From assembly GCA_934096755.1 (NCBI GenBank), contig CAKOMU010000002.1:1-37002 (forward strand): a stretch of 37,002 nucleotides of DNA, read 5' to 3'. Under the pieces are notes generated by a model. That model searched no databases, was not told the origin of the DNA, and was given only the letters and a program-made list of their open reading frames with translations. Origin of the DNA: an uncultured Bacilli bacterium. Lineage in GTDB: Bacteria > Bacillota_I > Bacilli_A > RF39 > UBA660. The translations under genes and the position numbers were made by a program. Positions 23,620 to 32,571 of this stretch are shown here, piece after piece; position 1 is the stretch's first letter, and every line of letters begins with the position of its first letter.

Positions 23620-25803
23620 GGTTTTTTTAATTGAAAATGTTTTGTTAATTTTACCTAAAATCAAACACAATATCAATGGAAGTGTAGATGCATACGGTAA
23701 ACAATAACGGAAGTAAGTGTTAGCTGGTCCAATAAAGCACATAAAGATCATTGATACTGCAGGCATTAATAAAATTAAGTATTTCTTTTTTTTAGTTAGA
23801 ATCAGTGTTAGGATTAAAAATATATAAATCCAAGTATATAAACCACAACTGACAAATAACCTTAATACCGGCACATGCATCCAACCATTGGCATAGCCTT
23901 TTAAAATTAAACGACCATGAGATAAACTATTAAAATGATAGTCATATCCAGCTTCTGGTAATTTTTGATTTAAATTGCTATAAATGTACCAACTATAATC
24001 TAAAGGATAAAAATAGCCATAACTATTACTCAATGTCGCATTTATATAAGCATCGGGATGTTTAAAAAACATTTTACCCCAAACTTGAAAATAAGCATTT
24101 AAATCATCTTTTGTAGCATATTTATTATATTTATTTTTAACTTGATCACTTAATCCTGGATTATATCTAGTAGTTAAAGTATCATATTCTAAAATTTTAT
24201 CGATTATTGCTTTTTCATCTTTAGTCACATCATCTTCATAATCCAAAACATATCGAGCTGTTTGTTGAAATGGCACCGATAGACCTTCTCTTATCGAAGT
24301 ATTAGGAATATTAAATATTGGTAATAAGGCATTATAACTAATTAAAAATATTATTACTAATGATGTTAAAACGAGACTAGAAGATTTTGTTTTATTCATA
24401 AATATAGTAAATGGTAAACTAGCTAGTATCAAAACGACTCCATTATTACGTAGTAAAATTAATGAGAGCATGATACCAAAAAAGATTAAATAATTATACC
24501 ATTTAAAAGGATATTTCATATATTTGTAAAGATAAATTAGATAAAGCATTACCCCACATGTGAACAATGTATCTTTAACTGCTGTCAAAGCATAAAACGG
24601 ATAAAAAGGAGTTATTAAATAACACAATAATACGATTAACAAAACTCGAGAATTTACTCTTTCCTGACTTAAAAAGTGAATTGAATAAGCTAGTGTTAAA
24701 ATGACGATTAATTCTTGCACCATTGTATACATAAACAATCCTAAATTAGCATTATTAAAATATAGACCTAATTTAAAGAGATTTCCTAATAAAAGTGTAT
24801 GAATAATAGGATTAAAATTAGTTAAAGTAACATTAGGATCTAAAACAATGATACTATCTAAATACCTAGTATGTAATCCCAACACTTCTTTTATTTGGTT
24901 AGCATTGTCATAATTGATCACCCCAGGATAATAAAATAATAAATACATACCATATGTTATAGTTAGCAAAATAAGACTATAAAGAAAGGGATGATGTGCA
25001 AATTTAATGGATACATCCTTAAATTTATGATTGATAAAACTATTAAAAACTAAGTTCGTAATTCTTTTAAATAATTCATAGTAACCTATTAGCTTAATAA
25101 TATTTACTAAAATATGAATATCACTTTGATATATTAAACTAAAATTATGAACTTTTTGAAAACTATAACCAACCAGCATACAAATACTAAAAATAAAGCT
25201 TAATATATTTAGTGAACGCTTAGAAGCTGGACATTGGTTTTTAAAAGTTAAATAGTAAATTATAGGAATCCATATGATGAAAGCTAAATAATCCGTAATG
25301 TTATAATCCCAAACTAAACCTTTGGAATTTAAATGAAGAATTATGGCCAAGATACTTGCTATTGACCAAAAATAGCTTTTTTTCGAAGATTCTTTGATAT
25401 CACTTTTAAAAATAAATAATTTTTGTAAAAAATAATTAACAATAAAGATAAGGCCATCGACACCAGCTTTAATTAATGTAGCATTAAATGGTATTTTTTG
25501 ATAAAGTCTATTTACCAAAATACTTGATACCGTAATATTTATTATAACTAAGATAAAATAGCTTAACATACTATTATCTTTTTGTTCTTTTTTATATTCA
25601 AAAACGAAATAACGATTGACTAAATAATTGATAAGGCTAGATATGCCGCGAGCAAGAAATGAAGCAATAATTATGGCATTATGCACTTTATTTTTCAAAA
25701 GCCAAAAAATTAAACTAAAACAAGTTAAATCGATTATAAACGAAAGTCCAGATGAACATAGATATTTAATTATTGTTTGATATTTTTTTATAAATGTTTG
25801 CAT
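23617..25803 (-). CDS. GtrA domain fused to a large DUF6020-like polytopic membrane protein
   Basis: About 728 residues from ATG 25803 (GGAG seven bases upstream; the stretch before it overlaps dtd). The first ~135 residues are a full GtrA domain with four helices (KYLCSSGLSFIIDLTCF, SFLARGISSLINYLVNRYFV, FNATLIKAGVDGLIFIVNYF). The rest has about a dozen membrane segments and motifs of a GT-C-like/DUF6020 protein: LFYYPGVINYDNANQ with an Asp after the first long helix, NPIIHTLLLG, TAVKDTLF, LLRNNGVVLI, and a large extracytoplasmic loop near residues 520-610. Likely a lipid-linked sugar or cell-surface glycan enzyme; the substrate is unknown. Overlaps the dtd 3' end region with 1 base between stop and start. 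Confidence 0.75.
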   Translation of the reverse strand: MQTFIKKYQTIIKYLCSSGLSFIIDLTCFSLIFWLLKNKVHNAIIIASFLARGISSLINYLVNRYFVFEYKKEQKDNSMLSYFILVIINITVSSILVNRLYQKIPFNATLIKAGVDGLIFIVNYFLQKLFIFKSDIKESSKKSYFWSIASILAIILHLNSKGLVWDYNITDYLAFIIWIPIIYYLTFKNQCPASKRSLNILSFIFSICMLVGYSFQKVHNFSLIYQSDIHILVNIIKLIGYYELFKRITNLVFNSFINHKFKDVSIKFAHHPFLYSLILLTITYGMYLLFYYPGVINYDNANQIKEVLGLHTRYLDSIIVLDPNVTLTNFNPIIHTLLLGNLFKLGLYFNNANLGLFMYTMVQELIVILTLAYSIHFLSQERVNSRVLLIVLLCYLITPFYPFYALTAVKDTLFTCGVMLYLIYLYKYMKYPFKWYNYLIFFGIMLSLILLRNNGVVLILASLPFTIFMNKTKSSSLVLTSLVIIFLISYNALLPIFNIPNTSIREGLSVPFQQTARYVLDYEDDVTKDEKAIIDKILEYDTLTTRYNPGLSDQVKNKYNKYATKDDLNAYFQVWGKMFFKHPDAYINATLSNSYGYFYPLDYSWYIYSNLNQKLPEAGYDYHFNSLSHGRLILKGYANGWMHVPVLRLFVSCGLYTWIYIFLILTLILTKKKKYLILLMPAVSMIFMCFIGPANTYFRYCLPYASTLPLILCLILGKINKTFSIKKT

Positions 25804-25804
25804 A

Positions 25805-26239
25805 TTATATCTCCAATAAAATGGTGATCGGTCCATCATTTAAAATACTTAATTGCATATCAGCCCCGAATACACCTGGTAATGTTTTAACATATTTGTT
25901 CATTTCTTTATTAAACTGTTCATATAGTTTCTTGGCATCTTGGTTATTTAATGCTCTTAAATAAGATGGACGATTACCTTTTTTAGTATCTGCATATAAG
26001 GTAAATTGAGAAATAGATAAAATATCTCCCCCTACTTCTAAAATTGATTTATTCATGATACCATCTTCATCATCAAATATTCGCAAATTAGCAATTTTTT
26101 TAGCCATTTTGATTATATTAACTTCAGTATCATCTTGAGTAAAAGACACTAACAAAACTAAACCACGATCGATTTTATTTATTAATTGATTATTAACATA
26201 AACACAAGAATTTTTACTTCTTTGTACAATTACACGCAT
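25805..26239 (-). CDS. dtd: D-aminoacyl-tRNA deacylase
   Basis: Removes D-amino acids (and Gly from tRNA(Ala)) wrongly attached to tRNA. 144 residues, the usual size. Both active motifs are present: ISQFTLYADTKKGNRPS with the SQFTLYA box, and LNDGPITILLE with the Gly-cisPro of the chirality-proofreading site. N-terminal MRVIVQRSKNSCVYVNNQLI is typical. Lies 10 bases after rel, as in many Firmicutes, and its stop nearly meets the start of the GtrA fusion gene. Confidence 0.95.
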   Translation of the reverse strand: MRVIVQRSKNSCVYVNNQLINKIDRGLVLLVSFTQDDTEVNIIKMAKKIANLRIFDDEDGIMNKSILEVGGDILSISQFTLYADTKKGNRPSYLRALNNQDAKKLYEQFNKEMNKYVKTLPGVFGADMQLSILNDGPITILLEI

Positions 26240-26249
26240 CTTTAACTCC

Positions 26250-28385
26250 TTAAATTTTATCTAAAACATCTAAAACATTGGCCATTTTTCTTATGCTATG
26301 TTTAATAGTTTCTAATTCTTCTTTATTTTGAATACGAATATTTAATTCATAAACTAATCGATTATTTATTTCTTTAGTATTGCATGATTTAACTAAACTA
26401 TTTTTCTTACCAATTTCTGTGATGATATTAGCCAAGATATCTTTATGTTCATTTAAAACAACATATATATTAGTAAAATAATAATTATTAGCTAACATAT
26501 TCCAAGAAACATTAATAATTCGATCCGTATTAATAGGTACATTGGGACAATCTTTTTTATGAATACTGACTCCTTGCCCTTTAGTAATATACCCAATAAT
26601 ATCATCACCCTTAATAGGCATACAACATTTAGCAATGTTAACCATGATATTTTCTGCTCCATCTACTAATATATCACTTTTATAATTAATTTTAGGTGTA
26701 ACTATTTTACGTTCAAATAGAGCATCTTCAACTTGATGTTTATCTTCTTTAGTCAAATTAATTATATAACCAGCGGTATATCGTAAAGAACCAATACCTA
26801 AATAGATATCTTCTAAATCTTTTAATTTTAAATCTTTAAGTAACTTATTTATTGTTTCAGTAGTAAGTACTTCATTAAAAGCTAATTTTCTTTTTCGTAA
26901 TTCTGCTTCTAAAATATTTTTACCTTTTGTCACATATTCTTCTTTATCTTGTTTACTAAAAAAAGCTTTTATTTTATTTTTAGCTTGAGAAGTTTTAACA
27001 AAATTTAACCAATCTTTATTAGGTGTACTATTGGCATTAGTCTTGATCGTTACCACATCATCATTATGTAATTCATAAGAAAGCGGAACAATTTGATCGT
27101 TAACAATAGCCCCAATGGTAGTATCTCCAACTTTGGAATGTATTCGATAGGCAAAGTCTATTGGCGTAGCACCACTTGGTAATTCCACCACATCGCCTTT
27201 AGGTGTATAAGTATAGATAAAATCGGCAAATAAATCATTATTAACAGTATTTTCAAAATCAGCATCAGTATCATTATTACTCGATTCAATGACATTACGA
27301 AACATTTCTAATTTTTGTTCCATCATATTTTGAATCTTTTTAGTACCCTTTTCTTTATAAGACCAATGACTAGCTATCCCTTTTTCAGCAATTTCATCCA
27401 TTTCATAAGTTCTAACTTGTACTTCAAATACGTGGCCCTCCACGCCAAAAACGGTCGTATGTAGAGATTGATACATATTTTCTTTGGGACTAGCTATATA
27501 ATCTTTAAATCTTTTGGGCATTGGTCTAAAACGAGAATGAATCAAACCAATTACTTGATAACATTCTGTTTCCGTATCAACAAAAACACGAAGTGCTAAT
27601 ATATCATAAATTTTATTCCATTCTTTACCATTATTTAATTTATTATAGATACTATAAACACTCTTTACCCGACCTTTTATTTCAAACTTAATACCAGCAT
27701 CAGTAAGTAGTTCAATGATACTATCCTTCATTTCTTGTAAATAAACATTTAATTCTTCAACCGTATCATTTAATTTTTCTAAAATATCGTTATAAACATC
27801 TGGTTTTAAATAATATAAAGATAAATTTTCTAATTCACTTTTAATAGAATTTATACCTAAACGATGGGCAATAGGAACTAAAACAGACATAGTTTCTTCA
27901 GCTTTTTGTTTTTGCTTTAAAGGATTAATAGCCCAGTTAGTACGCATATTATGAAGACGATCGGCTAGTTTTATATATAACACCCTAACATCTTCAGCAA
28001 GTCCTACAAGTATTTTTCTTAAATAGATGACAGAAGACTCATTATTATCTGGCAATTCTAATTTATTGATTTTAGAGACCGACAAAACTATTTTAGCTAT
28101 TTCTTCATCAAAATCAGCAACTAAATCTTCATAAGTTTTATCACCATTATTGATTACTTCGTGCAAAAAGGCTGCTATTAAAGTCACATCATCGACATTT
28201 AAATCTAAAAGTATTTTAACCACTTCTAAAGGATGCGTAATGAAAGGATCCTTCGTAAGTCTTAACATATCTTTATGTTCATTATAAGCATATTCATAAG
28301 CTTTTTTGATATCTGTGTATCTTTCTCTTTTTTCCAGTCTAGGAATTAACTCCTCAAAAGTTATCGTATCTGGCAAATTAATCAC
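26250..28385 (-). CDS. rel: RelA/SpoT homologue (p)ppGpp synthetase with degenerate hydrolase site
   Basis: 711 residues with the full long-RSH order: HD-type hydrolase (~1-190), synthetase (~230-345), TGS (~390-450, TPKGDVVELPSGATPIDFAY), zinc-finger-like segment with CC (NIAKCCMPIKGDDIIGYITK) and ACT. The synthetase looks intact: KSVYSIYNKL, RFKD at 292-295, YQSLHTT, EVQVRT with Glu321. In the hydrolase, His51 and Asp142 (LADRLHNMRT) remain, but HDxxED is HEVINN at 75-80, so the Asp, Glu and Asp of the metal/water site are Glu, Asn, Asn. In known Rel enzymes these are needed for hydrolysis, so this protein is probably a synthetase only. Good binding site GGAGGG before ATG 28385. Confidence 0.93.
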   Translation of the reverse strand: MINLPDTITFEELIPRLEKRERYTDIKKAYEYAYNEHKDMLRLTKDPFITHPLEVVKILLDLNVDDVTLIAAFLHEVINNGDKTYEDLVADFDEEIAKIVLSVSKINKLELPDNNESSVIYLRKILVGLAEDVRVLYIKLADRLHNMRTNWAINPLKQKQKAEETMSVLVPIAHRLGINSIKSELENLSLYYLKPDVYNDILEKLNDTVEELNVYLQEMKDSIIELLTDAGIKFEIKGRVKSVYSIYNKLNNGKEWNKIYDILALRVFVDTETECYQVIGLIHSRFRPMPKRFKDYIASPKENMYQSLHTTVFGVEGHVFEVQVRTYEMDEIAEKGIASHWSYKEKGTKKIQNMMEQKLEMFRNVIESSNNDTDADFENTVNNDLFADFIYTYTPKGDVVELPSGATPIDFAYRIHSKVGDTTIGAIVNDQIVPLSYELHNDDVVTIKTNANSTPNKDWLNFVKTSQAKNKIKAFFSKQDKEEYVTKGKNILEAELRKRKLAFNEVLTTETINKLLKDLKLKDLEDIYLGIGSLRYTAGYIINLTKEDKHQVEDALFERKIVTPKINYKSDILVDGAENIMVNIAKCCMPIKGDDIIGYITKGQGVSIHKKDCPNVPINTDRIINVSWNMLANNYYFTNIYVVLNEHKDILANIITEIGKKNSLVKSCNTKEINNRLVYELNIRIQNKEELETIKHSIRKMANVLDVLDKI

Positions 28386-28443
28386 CCTCCAACATATATT
28401 TATTATATACCAATTTAGGCTTTAATTAAAGGAGAATTTAGCT
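28386..28443. promoter_or_regulatory. Divergent promoter region between rel and the flippase gene
   Basis: 58 bases between two start codons. On the minus strand TTTAAT and TATAAT are 17 apart ahead of GGAGGGTGATTA and the rel start. On the plus strand AAAGGAG precedes the ATG at 28444; its -10 may be TATTAT in the same A/T stretch, but this is less clear. Confidence 0.4.
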
Positions 28444-29754
28444 ATGGACAAAAGAAATGTGTTTGTTAAGTCAACATTAATTTTAATTTGTAGTGGTTTT
28501 TTAACAAAGATGCTAGGCTTTATCATCAAAATTATCTATACAAGAATTATCGGTGAATATGGTATTAGTTTATATTCTATTGCTCTACCCACTTATTCAC
28601 TCTTACTTACTATCGCTACTCTAGCTATTCCCATTTCTATTTCAAAGTTAGTCAGTGAAAATAAAGGTCGCAGTATTAGAATTCTTACATCAGCCGCCTT
28701 TTTAATATTAGTTATCAATTTTATTTTAATTTTAATTATTTTATTAACTCACCAATTTATTAGTAATGTCCTTTTAAAGGAACCTATGGCTAGTCCTATT
28801 CTTATCGCCTTTGCCCTAACTTTACCATTTGTATCGATTTCTAGTGTATTAAAAGGATATTTTGCTGGTAAACAAAACATGGTCCCACACGCTACTAGTA
28901 ATATTATTGAACAAATCATAAGACTACTTTTAATAATTTTAATATTACCCATTTTAATGAAAAAAAGTGTAATGAGTGCCGTTTTAGGTTTGATTCTTCT
29001 TACCATTATTAGTGAAATAAGTAGTATTATTGTGTTTATGTTTTTCTTACCTAAAAGAATTGACTTTCACACCAATATCAAACCTAGCAAAGTAATTACT
29101 AAAAACATTTTAGACATTTCAATTCCCACCGTAGGGGGACGAATCATTGGGAATATTGGTTATTTCTTGGAGCCTATTATTTTGACAAACATTTTACTTT
29201 TTTCTGGTTATACTAATGCTTATATTTTAAGAGAGTATGGAGTTTATAACGCTTATTGTCTTACCCTGTTAACTATGCCAAATTTTTTTATTGCCGCCAT
29301 TGCTACTTCTCTTTTACCAGAGATTAGTAGATTTCATCATGAACATAATCATAAAATGGTAAAAAAAAGAATCAAACAAGCTTTAATTTTTGCCTTTTTC
29401 TTAGGATCTATTTTTTCTTTTTTAATCTTTACTTTTCGAGATCAATTATTATTTGCTATGTATAATACCACTAGTGGTTCTAATTATATCAAAGTATTGG
29501 CGCCCTTTTTTGTCTTATTTTATTTAGAAGGCGTTTTGACTTCTTCCTTACAAGCATTAGGTTATGCAAAAAAAACCATGTCAATTACTTTTGTCGGTGT
29601 TTTAATAAAAACTGGAGCAATCTTTCTTTTATCGTTATGCCACATAGGCATTTATAGTTTAGTAATTGCTGAAATTATAAATATAATTATTGTGGTATTT
29701 TTATATTATAAAACTTTAGTTGATATTTTAAAAAAACAAAGGAAGATAACATAA
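28444..29754 (+). CDS. MOP-superfamily lipid/polysaccharide flippase (SpoVB/MurJ-like)
   Basis: 436 residues with about 12-14 membrane segments and the N-terminal text typical of SpoVB/YtgP proteins: STLILICSGFLTKMLGFIIK, YTRIIGEYGISLYSIALPTY, AIPISISKLVSENKGR, and later KGYFAGKQNMVPHATSNIIE and FFIAAIATSLLPEISRFHHE. These carry lipid-linked precursors across the membrane; the SpoVB group is tied to spore cortex or lipid II. Shorter than the ~520 residues of many members, since the last helices are missing. Transcribed alone, divergent from rel. Which cargo it carries cannot be told. Confidence 0.8.
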   Translation: MDKRNVFVKSTLILICSGFLTKMLGFIIKIIYTRIIGEYGISLYSIALPTYSLLLTIATLAIPISISKLVSENKGRSIRILTSAAFLILVINFILILIILLTHQFISNVLLKEPMASPILIAFALTLPFVSISSVLKGYFAGKQNMVPHATSNIIEQIIRLLLIILILPILMKKSVMSAVLGLILLTIISEISSIIVFMFFLPKRIDFHTNIKPSKVITKNILDISIPTVGGRIIGNIGYFLEPIILTNILLFSGYTNAYILREYGVYNAYCLTLLTMPNFFIAAIATSLLPEISRFHHEHNHKMVKKRIKQALIFAFFLGSIFSFLIFTFRDQLLFAMYNTTSGSNYIKVLAPFFVLFYLEGVLTSSLQALGYAKKTMSITFVGVLIKTGAIFLLSLCHIGIYSLVIAEIINIIIVVFLYYKTLVDILKKQRKIT

Positions 29755-29772
29755 ATATTACCTTCCCATTAA

Positions 29773-30555
29773 TTAATCAACTGGTTCACTAGAAACCCAA
29801 TAATAATTTTTTCCATTTTTTTGATAAGTATGTTTATATAATGTACCATATTTTTTCAAAAACTTATAATCCATTTTATTACTGTTATATTCATCATTAC
29901 ATTTATCAATAGTCTTATCAGTTGTAAAACTGCCATAACATTCATCATTAACTATTTTTAAGAAATAATCATATATAATTATTTTATTACTACTCTTTTT
30001 AACTTGTTTAATTGATCTATAAGTATGAGGTTCTGCTCCTATAGTATAGGTATAAGATTCCCCTAATCCACAATAATAAGCATCTTCACTATAATAGCAA
30101 ACAGTAGTACTGTTATATTGAAATTTTTGATTTTCTTTAATATCACTACCATATATGGTTTTATATTCATCATTTATTTTTTTGGCATCAATTTTTGTAA
30201 CCGTACAGATATCGTCTTCATAATTATCGGTAGCAAAAACTATATCATTATTGATACTACAAGTATTATTTTTTTTACTTTTATCAATTTTCATAGTTGT
30301 TATATCATTTTCACTAACACGGGTATAAGCGGAACAAATTTTAAGATCTTCGCTTAAATCTTCGCTGGACACTAACTCATCAGCATAATTATTTAATCCC
30401 CCACAAACATTTAAATCATTAGTACCTAAATACGAATAAAGATTGGTTGCTAATTTGCTATCTGGATTTAATGAACGTCTACTTAGCCAAATTGCACCAA
30501 GTATTAGTAGTAAAGCAATCACTATAATCGTTATTTTTTTCTTTTTATTCTTCAT
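29773..30555 (-). CDS. Membrane-anchored Cys-rich extracytoplasmic protein
   Basis: 260 residues. N-terminal Lys-rich start then one membrane segment (KKITIIVIALLLILGAIWLS), then an outside domain with eight cysteines (VCGGL, ICSAY, NTCSI, DICTV, TVCYY, YYCGL, NDECY, DKCND). The number is even and they lie outside the membrane, so disulfides are possible. Two YYSEDAYYCGLGESYTYTIG-type Tyr-rich strands suggest a beta domain. Not recognised. It follows the XRE regulator with 8 bases between, so they likely share an mRNA. Confidence 0.6.
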   Translation of the reverse strand: MKNKKKKITIIVIALLLILGAIWLSRRSLNPDSKLATNLYSYLGTNDLNVCGGLNNYADELVSSEDLSEDLKICSAYTRVSENDITTMKIDKSKKNNTCSINNDIVFATDNYEDDICTVTKIDAKKINDEYKTIYGSDIKENQKFQYNSTTVCYYSEDAYYCGLGESYTYTIGAEPHTYRSIKQVKKSSNKIIIYDYFLKIVNDECYGSFTTDKTIDKCNDEYNSNKMDYKFLKKYGTLYKHTYQKNGKNYYWVSSEPVD

Positions 30556-30563
30556 GTTGCACC

Positions 30564-31331
30564 TTATACTTTACGTGTTTCAATTTCAGCCATTTTCTCA
30601 AAAACTTCAGCAGCATTTTCCGTATTTATGTCGGTATAACCAAGTTCTCTTAATGCTTGAATTTTTACAGTGCTTAATTGTTGCGTACGACTTAATTTTT
30701 CTTCATTCTTTTGAGCTATTTCTTGAATAAATTTTTTGTGACATTCTGCTAGTCTATTCTTACTCGCCCCTCCATTATTATAAAGTGTTAAAGCTGAATA
30801 TAATATCCCTTCAAACACAAATTGTTTATCTTCATCAAAAATGTATTCATCTGGTTTAATAAAGCCGTTTGATTTGGCCATATATCCCATTATATATTTG
30901 ATTTCGGGAATATTGTCCATAGATTGTAACATATAATACATATAACGAATTGCACTACTGCTAGCTTCATCACTTTCTAATTTTTCTTTTAACAAAAAGA
31001 CAAAGTCATTAAGTAAAGTTTTATTTTCTTTAGTTAATCCAGTTATATCGATGAAAGAATCAATATTATTGTTGGATTTTAAAGCCGTATTTAATCTTTT
31101 TTCTACTTCCATCAAATAATTGGTATCTACAACTATACTTTCAATACTTTTTTTGCTACCATCTTTAATATCTAATAATTGTAATAATAAGACCTTTTTT
31201 TCTTTGGGCCATTTATCTAGACTATCTAAAACTAAATAGTTATATACCATTTGACGAGACACGCCTAAATATTTTGCTAATTTAACTTTAGATAAACCTA
31301 ATTCTTGTAATAATTCATTTAATCTATCCAT
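30564..31331 (-). CDS. XRE-family (Cro/CI) transcriptional regulator
   Basis: 255 residues from ATG 31331 (MDRLNELLQELGLSKVKLAK), chosen for AAGGTAG upstream; the longer frame starts in weak sequence. N-terminal helix-turn-helix about residues 5-40 with SKVKLAKYLGVSRQMVYNYL as the recognition unit. The rest (~210 residues) is helical and charged without a known ligand domain; VEKRLNTALKS and HKKFIQEIAQKNEEKLSRTQ could be coiled. Upstream of and co-directional with the Cys-rich anchored protein, which may be its target, and 22 bases beyond mnmA. The target DNA is unknown. Confidence 0.7.
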   Translation of the reverse strand: MDRLNELLQELGLSKVKLAKYLGVSRQMVYNYLVLDSLDKWPKEKKVLLLQLLDIKDGSKKSIESIVVDTNYLMEVEKRLNTALKSNNNIDSFIDITGLTKENKTLLNDFVFLLKEKLESDEASSSAIRYMYYMLQSMDNIPEIKYIMGYMAKSNGFIKPDEYIFDEDKQFVFEGILYSALTLYNNGGASKNRLAECHKKFIQEIAQKNEEKLSRTQQLSTVKIQALRELGYTDINTENAAEVFEKMAEIETRKV

Positions 31332-31392
31332 ATTCACTACCTTCTTAATGTTTACACTACAATTATACATAACTTAACAGTTAAAATCAAGG

Positions 31393-32505
31393 TCAGTTTT
31401 GTAAATACCATAAAAATTCTTGATTATTTTTAACAGTTTTAATAAAACCACAACCTAAACATTCTTCTCCTAAATACAAAACACATGCTTGACCAGGAGT
31501 CACTGCAGCCACTTTTTCTGGATACTTGACTCTAATCTCGTTATTATCTAAATATTCTAGTTCCACAGCATGGTCTTTATCACGATATCTAAACTTAGCG
31601 GTACAAAAGGTCGGTCTAGTACTACTAATGAAATTAACATTTTCAATAATACATTCATCACTTAATAAATACTTGCTATCACTACCAAAAGCAACATATA
31701 AAATATTATCCTTAACTGATTTACCGCAGACATAATGTCTTTCTTTATTACCACTGATACCGACATTTCTTCTTTGGCCAATAGTATAATTCATGAGTCC
31801 TGTATGGGTTCCTATTTCTTTTTTGGTTTCCACATCGACAATTTTTCCTGGATTAGGAGCTAAATAATTTTGAACAAATTTTTGGTAATTTCTTTCTCCA
31901 ATAAAACAAATGCCCGTCGAATCTTTTTTACTTGCTACGTATAAATTATTATCTAAGGCTATTTGTCGTACTTCAGGTTTTGTATATTTTCCAACAGGAA
32001 ACAAAACATTTGCTAAATTTTTTGCTGGTACATCGGCAAGAAAATAAGTTTGATCTTTATTGGTGTCGACACTTCTTAATAACTTACCATCCTTAATTTG
32101 AGCATAGTGACCTGTGGCCACATAATCAGCACCAAGCTTTTTAGCTTCCTTTATAAAGAGATCAAATTTAATAAATTTATTACAAAGTAAATCAGGATTA
32201 GGAGTGCGGCCTTTTTTTAATTCCTCCAAAAAGTATGTAAAAACATAATCCCAATACTCTTTAATAAAATCTACACGATGTAATTTAATACCTAGTTCAT
32301 TACATAATTTTAAAGCATCGTTATAGTCCTTTTCTTGCGGACAAATATCATTAAAATCATTAGGATTACCCAATATGTCACCATTGATATTACTATCCCA
32401 GTTACGCATAAATAAGCCTTCAACATCGTATCCTTCTTGTTTTAAAAGAAGGGCACTAACCGCAGAGTCAACTCCACCAGAAATTCCAACTATTACTTTT
32501 TCCAT
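31393..32505 (-). CDS. mnmA: tRNA-specific 2-thiouridylase MnmA
   Basis: Puts sulfur on C2 of the wobble uridine in Lys, Glu and Gln tRNAs; ATP-dependent. 370 residues, as usual. PP-loop GISGGVDSAVSALLL at the N-terminus, then the two catalytic cysteines: Cys in NPDLLCNKFIKF and Cys in STGICFIGERNY. Also YVATGHYAQ, DQTYFLADV, and YTIGQRRNVGIS in the central tRNA-binding part. The sulfur donor cysteine desulfurase is not in this window. It is the first gene of its run; only a short leader precedes it. Confidence 0.95.
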   Translation of the reverse strand: MEKVIVGISGGVDSAVSALLLKQEGYDVEGLFMRNWDSNINGDILGNPNDFNDICPQEKDYNDALKLCNELGIKLHRVDFIKEYWDYVFTYFLEELKKGRTPNPDLLCNKFIKFDLFIKEAKKLGADYVATGHYAQIKDGKLLRSVDTNKDQTYFLADVPAKNLANVLFPVGKYTKPEVRQIALDNNLYVASKKDSTGICFIGERNYQKFVQNYLAPNPGKIVDVETKKEIGTHTGLMNYTIGQRRNVGISGNKERHYVCGKSVKDNILYVAFGSDSKYLLSDECIIENVNFISSTRPTFCTAKFRYRDKDHAVELEYLDNNEIRVKYPEKVAAVTPGQACVLYLGEECLGCGFIKTVKNNQEFLWYLQN

Positions 32506-32571
32506 AACACATCACATGGATAGTATACCTTAAAAAACACAAAAATTCAAATAGTAAACCGTGAATTATGT

